Made by a program: the position numbers and the translations under genes. From positions 65,313,277 to 65,377,276 of the forward strand of contig OX031056.1 of NCBI GenBank assembly GCA_943736015.1: DNA of 64,000 bases. Reading direction: 5' to 3'. Shown piece by piece: positions 33,712 through 45,364 of this stretch (position 1 is its first letter; each line of letters starts with the position of its first letter). This DNA comes from Tridacna crocea (lineage: Eukaryota > Mollusca > Bivalvia > Cardiida > Cardiidae). A model generated the notes under the pieces. That model did no database searches. It worked only from the letters and a program-made list of their open reading frames with translations, and had not been told where the DNA came from.

Positions 33712-35261
33712 TTGAAAACTGTTGGATTTATCCATGTGTTCAGATATCAGACGATTGATCATTCCATCCATGGACTCGCTCCCACGGTAATTTCTCAACT
33801 TAAAATGCATCTCTTCGAGTCTCGGTTTCAGAAATGTGAAAGTGCTGTAGAAGGATTCGTTGATCTTGGATATCAATAGTGGAACAGTGAGCCTTGCACC
33901 CTCTTCTCTACTTAGTAAGGAGTAACGATTCTGTATAATTGGGGCTACAATGGCTGTATGGTGGTCCGATAGGGAAGATTGTTTTCCTTCTCTGATGTAT
34001 TTCATATCAGGGGAAGTTACTCTATGGTAGTCTTGGGCAGCACTTCGATAACGATATTCTGCTTCAGGAGACAGTGGTCTTCTATCATTCTCTGTGACTG
34101 CACTACCATTCATTGATGCTGTTACTCGCAAGGCTTGGGCTGTGTGGTAATCTGACAGAATTTGATTGGAAGCAGTATTAGCAAGCCCAGGTGGACCAGT
34201 CCCTGGGGACAGGGCATGACCTGGCACAGATGCAGGTCGGCTATAAGAACCATAGCTACTTGTGGAAGACATGCTGTCAGTGCTTAGTCGGGAATGTTTG
34301 TACACACTCTCTCCTCCCTCTGTATCGGTTTCTGAACACTTTGATGGCACATATGGACGTTTCTTTATCGGACTACGGCTATGTTTGATACTCTCCTCTT
34401 CCTTGATTACTTTTCTCAGATCTAGACTAGTGTGTTGGACAATCACAGATTTGGATTTGTTGTTTGTGTCTTCTTCTTCATTACCACTTTCTGACGCTGT
34501 GGCAGATGTTGTCGTGGTTGGCAGTGTTACAGGTTGAACTAAATTGTTAAGACTATGGGCAAAATGTTGTTGAGCAGCCAAATGTCTAGCAGCTGCTAAC
34601 TGCTGTGCAGCCAACTGCTGAGCCACAATACTCTGCTGGGTTAATGAAGTACTACTATGAGATGATGCAATGATAGATGGATCATACATGGCTAGATATG
34701 GAGATCTTCTATCCTCAACATGGCTGTCATCTGCTTTAACAGCCAAGGGTGAATGAGGAAGTTGGAATGGCAACTGAGACTGCATATTTAACATGGACCC
34801 CATCAACTGAGCTCTGGAAGCTGTGGTGATCAGGTTTAAAGGAAGTGTTGAACGCATGGCTGACAGCTGTTGATCTGGATTTATTGAGATACTAGTATTG
34901 GATTCATCAGACAGATCCAGCGGCTGGTCATTATCTAACTCATTTCTTGGCGAGTGATTAGCAGGTGAATAATCTTTCGGACTATCATGTCTGGGGGGTG
35001 TCGGCATGTGTCTTTGACGTGGATAATTGGGTCCACATTCGGCTCTTTGCTTCAGCAGTAACTGTAGGGCAGCGACAGACAGTTGATTGATTTCTTGCCG
35101 ATTAATATTGACGCCATTGGCATCTAGACCATCTGGGAACTGTTTTGCTTCATTGTCATTATTCAGACTGAGTAGACCATATAGTGCTTGCTCTGTCTGT
35201 TTGTCTTGAATACTTCTAATTAGATCTCTCATTTTGCGTGACCGTCGACCAAGTTTAGCAG
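33712..35261 (-). CDS. Nuclear receptor exon: long hinge and ligand-domain helix 1 region
   Basis: A single 1550-bp exon of about 516 codons. The acceptor is ttctcttttcag and the donor caa|gtaagt, in phase 1 and out phase 0. It opens with AAKLGRRSRKMRD, the basic C-terminal extension of the DNA-binding domain. A low-complexity hinge of over 400 residues follows, rich in S, T, P and Q. Visible motifs are SP sites, a PLDLS motif at 34909-34923, a Gln/Ala/Leu-rich tract at about 34561-34641, a VIKEE sumoylation-type site at 34396-34410, and basic PIKKRP just after it. The last ~75 residues (from about LTVPLLISKINES) look like helices 1-2 of the ligand domain. Typical hinges are tens of residues, though E75 and Rev-erb can be longer. 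No stop or frameshift is seen. Confidence 0.92.
34909..34923 (-). other. PLDLS motif in the receptor hinge (CtBP-type)
   Basis: The hinge reads DNDQPLDLSDES. PxDLS is the known recognition motif for the CtBP corepressor; the match to the canonical form is exact. Location in an acidic, disordered-looking stretch is favourable. Binding itself is inferred. Confidence 0.7.
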
Positions 35262-35494
35262 CTGAAAAGAGAATGTCAAAAGGGTTCTGAATCAACTTTG
35301 GGAGAGAAACAGAACTATTTTACCGAATAACTACCACCTTTAAAACCCTTGGCCCGTATTTATCAACCATTCTTAAGAACCTTCTTAGTCTTATTCTCCA
35401 GAATTTTCTACATTTGTAAGTTACACAACTTCTGAGTGGCTAAACCATTCGGTTTAGCCAATCAAAAGTTGTGTTACTTACAAATTTATACAAG

Positions 35495-37365
35495 AGGACC
35501 ATGATGGTCCTATATCGCTCACCTGAGTACTAAGCAGCAAAGGTCTACAACAAAGACTATAATTACCAAATACTGAGGTTCAAGGGCTAATGATGATGAA
35601 AAAAGAGCGGCAAATTGTCGAAAGATATGCAATCCCACCACCAGTTGTATAGGAGGTATAATAGTTGCAAAGGGCTGGCAATGCAACAGACAATTTGACT
35701 TGAGACTTCAAAATTCCACTCTGGACAAGCAAACAATACTATTAAAATAAAGATCAAAGTGGAATTTCTCAAAATCCACGCTAGGTAGAGTTATTGTTCT
35801 TGAACCGAGTACTCAGTAATATCACAACAAACATGCATACCAATTTTGAATTTGTTCCGACTTGAGATGACAAAGTTATATTCCAAACAAGCATTCAATG
35901 CAGACTCATGTGAGATTTTATTGAGAAAAACATTCTAACCAATTTTCAATTCAGCTTAGCAAGAAATGTGGTCTCAAGAGTGCTCACAAGAACACTTTTA
36001 AACATTTCCCTCTTTATCTCTATGTGAAATCTGAGACCAACAACATAGGGCTAACTTTCACACCAGGACCATAATTTGAAGTATTTTAGTAGAGGGCCAC
36101 TAGATGATGTCACATGCCAAATATGAAAGCTCTAGCCCTTATGGTTTGGGAGAAGAAGATTTTCTAAGATTTCCTCCTTTATCGCAATGTGAAATCCGGG
36201 AACCTACAACATAGGGCCATAATTCGAGGTATGTTGATAGAAAGCCACTAGATGATGCTATATGCCAAATATGAAAGCTCTAGCCCTTATGGTTTGGGAG
36301 AAGAAGATTTTCTAAGATTTCCTTCTTTATCGCAATGTGAAATCCGGGAACCTACAACATAGGGCCATAATTTGAGGTATGTTGATAGAAAGCCACTAGA
36401 TGATGCTATATGCCAAATATGAAAGCTCTGGCCATTACTGTTTGGTACAAGACAATTTTCTAAGATTTCCTTCTTTATCGCTATGTGAAATCCGAGACCC
36501 ACAACATAGGGCAAATTCTTTACATCAGGGACATAATTTGACGAAAATTGGTAGAGGGCTACTAGATGATGCTACATGCCAAATATGAAAGCTCTGGCCT
36601 TTACCATTTGCACAAGAAGGTTTTTAAAGATTTCCTTCCTTGTCTTTATGTGAAATCCAAGACCAACAACATAGGTTTAATTTCACACCAGGGCCTTAAT
36701 TTGAAGTATTTTGGTAGAGGGTCACTAGATGATGCTGCATGCCAAATATGAAAGTTCTAGCCCTTACGGTTTGGGACAAGAACATTTTCTGAGATTTCCT
36801 TCTTTATTTCTTTGTGAAATCCGAGACCCCACAACATAGGACCAATTTCCACACTAAGGTGATAATTTAAAGTATTTCAGTAGAGGGCCACTAGATGATG
36901 CTACATGCAAATTATGAGAGCTCTAACCCTTACGGTTTGGGAGAAGGAGATTTTCTAATTTTTCCTTCTTTATCTCTATGTGAAATCTGAGAACCCACAG
37001 CATAGGGCCAATTTCAAGACTAGAGCCACAATTTGAAGTATTTTGGTAGAGGGCCATTAGATGATGCTACATGCCAAATATGAAAGCTCTAGCCCTTACA
37101 GTTTTTGACGAGAAGATTTTTAAAGTTTTTTCACTCTGTTGCCATAGCAACCAGAGTTCTACATGGAATTCAAATCTTTGAAGTATTTTGAAAGTGCATC
37201 ATCTAGGGATCATTTCTGTGAAGTTTGACTGAAATCTGATTGTTAGTTTAGGAGGAGAAGATTTTTTTGTAATTGTGAAGGGACGGACAGACAGACGGAC
37301 GAACGACAGACATTGATCGATCACAATAGTTCACCTTGAGCACTTCGTGCTCAGGTGAGCTAAAA
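35495..37365 (+). repeat. Pearl/Helentron-like element (CTCACCTGAG type)
   Basis: 5' end caagaggaccatgatggtcc with gctcacctgag at 35517-35527. An internal start of the gagcggcaaattgtc type at about 35604 and its core fill 35600-35900. About seven units of roughly 165 bp follow (gagggccactagatgatgct, gatttccttctttatc). Next are gttgccatagcaac (37138-37151), a gacagacggacgaacg tract and the 3' hairpin ttgagcacttcgtgctcagg. The last 11-mer ctcaggtgagc (37350-37360) exactly complements the 5' segment. Confidence 0.85.
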
Positions 37366-38906
37366 ATTAAGGGAGCAGGAGTTATGATTCCTGTGCACTG
37401 CACTCCCCCTTGATGAGATCTATCCACCCATGAAATTTCATAACCCTAGCTAGTATAGTTAAAGATTTCCTTCTTTATCTCTATGTGAAATCCGAGAACC
37501 CACAACATAGGGCTATTTTCAACACTAGGGCCATAATTTGAAGTATTTTGGTAGAGGGCCACTAGATGATGCTACATGCCAAATATGAAAGCTCTAGCCC
37601 TTAAGGTTTGGGACAAGAAGATTTTTGAAGATTTCCTTCTTTATCTCTATGTGAAATCCGAGAACCCACAACATAGGGCCAATTTCCATACTAGGGCCAT
37701 TATTTGAAGTATTTTAATAGGGGGCCACTAGATGATACTACATGCCATATATGAGAGCTCTAGCCTTTATGGTTTGGGACAAGAAGATTTTTAAATATTT
37801 CCTTCTTTATCTCTATGTGAAATCCAAGAACCCACAACATCGGGCCATTTTCAAACTAGGGCCATAATTTGAAGTATTTTGGTAGAGGGTCACTAGGGCC
37901 ATAATTTGAAGTATTTTGGTAGAGGGCCACTAGATGATGCTGCATGCCAAATATGAAAGCTCTAGCCCTTAAGGTTTGGGACATAAAGTTTTTTACAGAT
38001 TTCCTTCTTTATCTCTACGTGGAATCGGAGAACCCACAACATAGGGCCAATTTCCAGACTAGGGCCATTATTTGAAGTATTTTGGTAGAGGGCCACTAGA
38101 TGATACTACATGCCATATATGAGAGCTCTAGCCCTTATGGTTTGGACAAGAAGATTTTTAAAGATTTCCTTCTTTATCTCTATGTGAAATCCGAGAACCC
38201 ACAACATAGGGCCATTTTCAAACTAGGGCCATAATTTGAAGTATTTTGGTAGAGGGTCACTAGATGATGCTACATGCCAAATATGAAAGCTCTAGCCCTT
38301 ACGGTTTGGGACAAGACGATTTTTAAAGATTTCCTTCTTTATCTCTATGTGAAATCTGAGAACCCACAACATAGGGCCAATTTCTACACTAGGGCCATTA
38401 TTTGAAGTAGTTTAATAGAGGGCCACTAGATGATACTACATGCCATATATGAGAGCTCTAGCCTTTATGGTTTGGGACAAGAAAATTTTTAAAGATTTCC
38501 TTCTTTATCTCCATGTGAAATCCAAGAACCCACAACATAATTTGAAGTATTTTGGTAGAGGGTCACTAGATGATGCTACATGCAAAATATGAGAGCTCTA
38601 GCCCTTACGGTTTGGGACAAGAAGATTTTTAAAGTTTTTTCTCTCGGTTGCCATGGCAACCAGAGTTCTCCATGGAATTCAAATCTTTGAAGTATTTTGA
38701 AAGTGCATCACCTACGGATCATTTCTGTGAAGTTTCACTGAAATCTGTTGGGCGGTTTCAGAGGAGAAGAATTTTTAAGTAATTGTTCACGGACGGACGG
38801 ACGGACGGACGGACGGACGGACACACGTACACACGGACGGACGCCGGACAACGATCGATCACAATAGCTCACCCTGAGCACTATGTGCTCAGGTGAGCTA
38901 AAAACC
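37366..38906 (+). repeat. Second pearl/Helentron-like array fused to the previous one
   Basis: Opens with about 90 bp of the other core type (gggagcaggagttatgattc to gctagtatagtt). It continues with about eight 160-bp units of the ttccttctttatctctatgt type, then gttgccatggcaac (38647-38660), (GGAC)n at about 38790-38822, and the hairpin ctgagcactatgtgctcagg with gctaaaaa. No 5' end of its own. Confidence 0.83.
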
Positions 38907-39500
38907 TTGGAGAATAACACTAAGAATATTCTCAATAATAGTTGGTGAATATGGGCCCTGATTTTAATTTTAAACCATTACCAGTAAGTGTATAGTGCAT
39001 TTTCTGATTACCATATTCATAACCCAAATGAAACGTACAAAAATGACAGGCAGCAATCTTTCTAGAAAGACAATATTCCAGAAAGAGACAGGCTTTCTCT
39101 ATTTGAAGGACTTCGAAACTCTGAATAAACATGGTCAAATCTGCCTCAAGACTGTTAGTTAAGGAAACACCCCCAAAAAAGCAGTAAAAAATAATGCCAG
39201 ATGAGATCTCAAAAAAAAAATAACATTTCTTCATGTCAATTAATCCTCAGCAGAAGGGTATTATTACTGTGACAGAAATTTCAGACCCTCGCAGCTCTTG
39301 CAGACAACAGATTCCTTTTTAGACCAAAATGGGGCACCTAATAATCCGATTGTTACGCTAATACCATTTGTCTTTGGCTAGACTTTAGTTTCCTGCAGCT
39401 TCTATGTCTATCATCCCTTGCAGACACATCCTATTTTTCTAAGTGAACTTTACAGAAATTGTTCAACCGTCCCTTTTCCCTCCCAGAATGTCTACCAATT
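38907..39500. other. Intron sequence without recognised features
   Basis: Nothing recognised. Confidence 0.4.
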
Positions 39501-39729
39501 TTAATCTTTACCAAATGACAAAGTGTTATAACCTACAAAATTGAAGGCATTTGCAGACAAGAAAGTCAATATGACCCAAATGATGGGATATGCCTTTCAG
39601 ATGGTAGAAAAAAATTGTGGGAAAAGGAGGAAATACTGGTAACTAGCATTTTCTCCTTATCAAACAATTTTTTCAAAGATGTTCTCCCCCAGGGTTGTTT
39701 CAACTCAGGGTTCCATGGTAAACCATAAA
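39501..39729 (-). repeat. TTAA foldback element copy, diverged
   Basis: Centre ctggtaactagc and flanks recognisable; both ends mutated (ttttaatctttacc; ccatggtaaac). Confidence 0.72.
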
Positions 39730-40039
39730 CTTTCACTGCCAACAGTAGTGTTAACACCTTTTGCAGGTGACATAGATTTAGATTAGAACATGCAGTTTTA
39801 TCTTGGAGCATGACCATCTGCGAAAAGATGCTATACTTTACAAGCAATTTCATTGAAATGATATCCCCGGCTGAAAAAGACCTTTTTTGATACAAACATA
39901 GAAGACGTATTGTGTTTTGCATGTACATGTGGCCTTTTTGTTATTGGTCCATGATGAAATTATACATTAAGCTCCTTTGTTCCATGGCACAGGATTTCAT
40001 TACATAACTAGACACATACAAATTTTCAAGTTGATATGT

Positions 40040-40315
40040 GAAACACTTTTCAAGTTATGTTCTGGAAAAAAAAATTTAGCCTGAAAAATAACAAAGGGCA
40101 ATAACTCCAAAAATTTGAAGGACAGAGTTGTCATTCATGTACACTGCACTCCACCTTAATGAGATCTATCTACTTACGAAATTTGAAGTTGGTATCTGAA
40201 ATACTGTTTAAGTTATCTTCCGGATAAAAATGGGGGACGGAAAGAGGGACTGACAGAGACTATTACCATATCCCCCCCCCCCCCACCAGGGGGATAATAA
40301 GTATGAAAAATAAAC
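40040..40315 (+). repeat. Short pearl-like element
   Basis: One to two units (caaagggcaataactccaaa, gtacactgcactccacctta), then gggacggaaagagggactga and a C-run hairpin-like end at about 40268-40300. Confidence 0.65.
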
Positions 40316-40375
40316 TAGCACTTGTCCCAGAACAGGATAAATTCATCAAAGGCTAATCAGTCAAAAAAAGCCTGT

Positions 40376-42965
40376 GAATCTAGATGGAAATGTGCAAACA
40401 AAAATCCAAAGTAAAAAACTTACAAAGGGCAATAACTCCAAAAATACTGAAGACAGAGTTATGGTTCTTGTGCACTGCACTTCTCCTCAATTAGTTCTAT
40501 ATGTATGTGAAGTTTCAAGTTCCTAGCTTTCATACTTTTGGAGATATGCTCCGGACAAAAATCCAAAGTAAAAATTAACAAAGGGCAATAACTCAAAAAT
40601 TACTGAAGACAGAGTTTTGGTTTTGTGACTGCACTTCTCCTTCATGATTTCTATAAATGTATACAGTTTGAAGTTCCTAGCCTTTGTACTTTTAGAGATA
40701 TACTCCGGACAAAATTCCAAAGTGAAAATTTACAAAGAGCAATAACTCAACAATTACTGAAGATAGAGTTATGATTCTTTAGCACTGCACTTCTCCTTAA
40801 TTAGTTCTATATGCGTGTGATGTTTCAAGTTCCTAGATTTTATACTTTTGGAGTTATGCTCCAGATAAAAATTCAAAGTAAAAATGTACAAAGGGCAATA
40901 ACTCCAAAAACACTGAAGACAGAGTAATGGATCTTGTGCACTGCACTCCTCCTCAATGAGTTCTATATGAGTGTGAAGTTTCAAGTTCCTAGCTTTCATA
41001 CTTTTAGATATGCTCCGCACAAAAAATCCAGAAAACAAGAGGGCCAAGATGGGCCTGGATCGCTCACCTGAATTTTTGAGAGGACCATAGCCTTTCTTTT
41101 TTAAGGTATTGAAACACTGCAGACATAATCATCATTTTGCCAAGCAACTTTTAAAAGGTCACCTGTAAAAGTCCTTTCAAAATCTGAGCAGCAGTTTCAG
41201 AAAAGAAGAATTTTTAGGAGTTTCTTAATTTCCATACAGTGCAAGTAGCCCCCATTCACCAGAGCCATGTTTCTTGACCTATCAAAATTTCGCGAAAAAA
41301 TTTTGAAAAAGGTCATTCAAGGAATATTTCTGGGAAATAATTTTCAAATCTGACCAGCTGTTTCATAGAGGAAGAATTTTCAAGAATTTTAAAGAATTTC
41401 CATATAGTGCAAGAAGCCCCCATTCACCAGAGCAATGTTTCTGGATGAATCAAACTTTCACAAACAATTTTTGAAAAGGGTCACCCAAGGAATATCTCTG
41501 AAAATTTTCCAAAATCAGACCAGCCATTTCAGAGAAGAAGAATTTTTAAGAATTTCTTCATTGCCCTATGGTGCAAGTAGCCCCCATTCACCAGAGCAAT
41601 ATTTCTTGATGAATCAAAATTTCATGTAAAATTTTTGAAAAGGGTCACCCCAGGAACATCTCTGTGAAATTATTTCAAAGTCTGACCAGTGGTTTCAGAG
41701 TAGAAGAATGTTTAAGAATTTCTTCATTTCCCTATAGTGCAAGTAGCCCCCATTCACCAGAGCCATGTTTCTTGACGGATCAAAATTTCATGAACAAATT
41801 TTGAAAAGGGTCATCCAAAGAACATCTCTGTGAAACTGTTTCAAAATCTGACGAGTGGTTTCAGAGAAGAAGAATTTTTAAGAATTTCTTCATTGCCCTA
41901 TAGTGCAAGAAGCCCCTATTCACCAGAGCCATGTTTCTTGACGGATCAAAATTTCATGAAACCTTTTTGAAAAGAGTCACCCAAGGAACATCTCTGTGAA
42001 TTTATTTTAAAATCTGGCCAGCGGTTTCAGAGAAGAAAAATTTTTAAGAATTCCTTCATTTCTGTATAGTGCAAGAAGCCCCCATTCACCAGAGCCATGT
42101 TTCTTGACGGATCAAAATTTCGTGAACAATTTTCAAAAAGGGTTACCCAAGGAACATATCTGTGAAATTATTTTAAAATCTGGCCAGCGGTTTCAGACAA
42201 GAAGATTTTTAAAGAATTTCCTAAAAAATTCCATTTTATTGCCATGGCAACCAGAGTTTTTGAAGGAATCAAATTCTGTGAATAACTTTAAAGGAGGACC
42301 TCCCAAGGAACATTCCAGCCAAGTTTGGTCCAAATTGGCCCAGCGGTTTAGGAGGAGTTGATGTTTAAAGAATTGTTGATGGCGCAAGACGGACGACGGA
42401 CACTGGGTGATCCTAAAAGCTCCCCTTGAGCATGTTGTGCTCAGGTGAGCTAAAAATGTACACAGGGCAATACCTCTGAAAATACTGAAGACAGAGTAAT
42501 GGTTCTTGTACACTGCACGCCTCCTCAATGAGTTCTATATGAGTGTGAAGTTTCAAGTTCCTAGCTTTTATACTTTTGGAGATATGCTCCGGACAAAAAT
42601 TACAGAAAAAAAATCTACAAAGGGCAATAACTCCAAAAATACTGAAGATAGAGTATTGGTTCTTGTAAACTGCATGCCTTCTCAATGAGTTCTATATGTG
42701 TGTGAAGTTTCAAGTTCCCAGCTTTCATACTTTTGGAGATATGCTCCGGACAATAAATCCAAAGTTAAAATTTACAAAGGGCAATAATTCCAAAAATACT
42801 GAAGACAGAGTTATGGTTGTTATGTACTGCACTTCTCATAAATAATTTCTATATATGTGTGAAGTTTCAAGTTCCTAGCTTGACGGACAGAATGACGGAA
42901 TGACAGAAGGAAGGACAGAGACTATTACCATATCCCCCGCCGCCTTTTCGGCGGGGGATAAAAAT
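40376..42965 (+). repeat. Pearl-like array interrupted by another element
   Basis: Units of about 155 bp (acaaagggcaataactcc, actgaagacagagttatggt, gtgaagtttcaagttcctag) at 40376-41035 resume at 42456-42960. The array ends with gacagagactattaccatat and a hairpin cccccgccgccttttcggcg+gggg. The gap is an inserted element (41036-42455). Confidence 0.83.
41036..42455 (+). repeat. Pearl/Helentron-like element nested in an array
   Basis: 5' acaagagggccaagatgggc and gctcacctga (41062-41071). About seven 165-bp units follow (gtgcaagtagcccccattca, catgtttcttgacggatcaa), then attgccatggcaac (42238-42251), acggacgacggac, the hairpin ttgagcatgttgtgctca and tcaggtgagc (42441-42450)+taaaaa. The two 10-mers are exact reverse complements. 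Same type as the copy inside the mariner remnant. Confidence 0.85.
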
Positions 42966-43160
42966 CATTCTCAACTGCTGTGGAAATAATCTACTTTTTC
43001 AACCTTGGATCAAAATATGAAGTTTACTAAGTTTGTGTCAAAAAAGTTAACCAGATACGAAATGCTATATTTTTTGATATTCAAAGAAATGCAGATGGCA
43101 AATGTGGCTTTACCTAATGATGAAATTTTGGACTTGTCCAAAATAAAACCCTTTGACATA

Positions 43161-43388
43161 TTAATTCATTACCAAACGACAAATTTATAGACTGGTCCAA
43201 ATTGAAAGCATTTGCAGACGACAAAATAAATGTGACTGAAGAATCAAAATTTGATTTGGGAAGGGTAGAAAACATTGTGGAAAAAAGAGAAAATGCTGGT
43301 TACCAGCATTTTCTCCTTTTCGCATAATGTTTTCTAAAGGCTTCTTTCTCGGGGTGTCAAAAGTAGGGATTGTGTGGTAATGGGTTAA
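43161..43388 (-). repeat. TTAA foldback element copy
   Basis: TTAATTCATTACCAAACGAC to GTGTGGTAATGGGTTAA. Fragments of two further copies flank it (43105-43160 and 43389-43530). Confidence 0.85.
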
Positions 43389-43752
43389 ATGCTACTAAAA
43401 CAAGATGACAAAATTTCAGGCTTGTTCAAGCATTTGCAGATGACAAAATAAATGACACTCAACAATGAGATACTACAAATGTACCAGCATGTCACCATTT
43501 TTACACAATGTTTTCAAAAGCTTTACTATATATTTATTTTTCCATGAAATGGCAGCAGATATGAACAAGAGAGCTGGATGTTGACATTCAGCCATTAAAA
43601 GTTTTATGGAACGTATGCGCCTGCACACAGTCAGTAAGATGATTTTCCTGTTACAGCAATATTTTTAGGCTCAATCAGATTTCTTCTGTTCAGTTTCTAA
43701 AATTACTTTATTGAAGTTTTGAGCATGGTTGCCGAAAAGTCATATAAGTTTA

Positions 43753-43829
43753 TTAAACCCTTTACTACACAATCTACAGTTTTATGGAGCCTGAAGAAAG
43801 AAAGCTTTTGAAAACATTAGGGGAAAAGG
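43753..43829 (+). repeat. TTAA foldback element, left half only
   Basis: Stops at ttaggggaaaagga, where a pearl-like element begins (aacaagagggcc). Sequence resembling its other arm (ccagcatttttctac) appears at about 44730, so the pearl-like element may have inserted into the palindrome. Confidence 0.65.
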
Positions 43830-44745
43830 AAACAAGAGGGCCATGATGGCCTTGTATCTCTCCACTGGCTAAATAAGTAAAAACACTTCAAGCCAAACAT
43901 TACAATATTTGGCCAATTGGTTTCAAACTTGAGGACAAACAAAATTTTCTCTGTAAAATCCTACGAGAAAGTTGTGACCCCCAGGCGAAGCCAATTTTTA
44001 CCCCAACACTATATAATTACTTGAATCCTGGTGGAGGTCCACAAGATTAAGCCCCATACCAAATAATACAGGTCTAGAATGTGTGGTTATAAACAAGAAG
44101 ATTTTCAAAGTTTTCTCATTAAAAGGCCCTGTAAAACAGGAAACCCATGAGACAGTGAAATTTAGTAGCTCTAGTCTTTATTATGGTTAGTAACAAGATC
44201 ACTCAGAAAGTTTTCAACACAAAAGCCTCATGTAAAACTTGTGATCCCTGGTGTGGAGACAAACTTGAACCCAAGGCTATAATTTGGGCTCTCCTGGTAG
44301 AGGCCCACCAGATAGCGCTACATGCAAAATTTGGTAGCCTAATGGATAGGTACAAGTAGATTTTAAAAAATTTCCCAATATGAGCCCATGTAAAACTTGT
44401 GACCCCAAGGATGGGGCCAAATTTGACCCCTGGCCTATCATTTGGGCACTCTTGGTAGACAACCACTTGATAAAGATACATGCCAAATTTGGTAGCCCTA
44501 GGCCCTATGGCTAAGTACCAGAAGGATTTTAAAGTTTTCCCTATATATAAGCCGATATAAAACTTGTGACCCCAGGAGCCGGAGCAATTTTGACCCCAGG
44601 GCTATTATTTAAAGGAACTTGGTAGAGGTCCACTAGATAAAGGTACATGCCAAATTTGGTAGCCCTTGGCCTTATGGTTTCAGAGATTTTTAAAAATTTT
44701 CAATATTTTTCAGTTTTGTTGCTATGGCAACCAGCATTTTTCTAC
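43828..44745 (+). repeat. Pearl/Helentron-like element (CCACTGGC type), 3' end missing
   Basis: 5' aacaagagggccatgatggc and ctctccactggc. About five units follow (ggtagaggtccactagataa, acttgtgaccccagg), then gttgctatggcaac (44718-44731). No microsatellite or terminal hairpin. Minus-strand frames here are tandem-unit artefacts. Confidence 0.78.
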
Positions 44746-44757
44746 ATTTAAGGTCAC

Positions 44758-45045
44758 TTAACCCTTTACCAGACAATGATGACTTTTAACGCCCCTGAGG
44801 AAGAAGCCTTTTGAAAACAGTGAAAGAAAAGGAGAAAATGCTGGTAACCAAATTAAGTTTTCTTCCCTCTCAAAGCATATTGCACCATTTAAGCCACTTT
44901 GATATTGTTTTCAATTTGGATGGGTCTAAAATTTTGCAGCATAGAAATTAGAAATTCTTTTATTCAGCTACACTTAACTTGTAGGTCTGTCAATGCTGCC
45001 ATTTTGGAGGGGGGTCTGAAATTTTGTTATCTGGTAGAGACTTAA
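44758..45045 (+). repeat. TTAA foldback element with internal insertion or duplication
   Basis: Left end TTAACCCTTTACCAGACAAT. The right arm of the palindrome is lost, and a block ending gtctgtcaatgctgccattt follows that recurs at about 45265-45320. Confidence 0.7.
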
Positions 45046-45258
45046 CTCTTACCACACAATCCCTACTTTTAATGACCCCGAGAAAGAAAGTTTTAAAAAA
45101 ACATTGAAGGAAATGGAGAAAATGCTAGGAACTCCTTTTCCCACAATATTTTCTACCTTTCCAAAATCAAATTTCCGTTTCTGAGTCACCTTTATTTTGT
45201 CGTCTGTAAATGCTTTCAATTTGGTATAGTCTAAAATTCTGTTGTAGATAAAGAATTA
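45042..45258 (+). repeat. TTAA foldback element chained to the previous copy
   Basis: Shares TTAA 45042-45045 with the preceding copy. The centre is deleted (aaaatgctaggaactccttt). It ends 106 bp from the DNA-binding exon's donor. Confidence 0.75.
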
Positions 45259-45364
45259 ATAAGAAATGCTTTTATTGAGTTACACTTAACTTGTAAGTCT
45301 GTCAATGCTGCCATTTTGAGGTAAAATGTTTTCCTTGTAAAGACTTAAAAGATAGTCAATATAC

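Noticed and set aside
35495-38906. Rho-type or bacterial terminator hairpins at the 3' ends (ttgagcacttcgtgctcagg)
   Set aside because: These are terminal hairpins of mobile elements in a eukaryotic intron, not transcription terminators.
41036-42455. Tandem ~165-bp units with short spacers as a CRISPR-like array
   Set aside because: Units are whole diverged repeats without conserved short repeats and unique spacers, and the context is eukaryotic.
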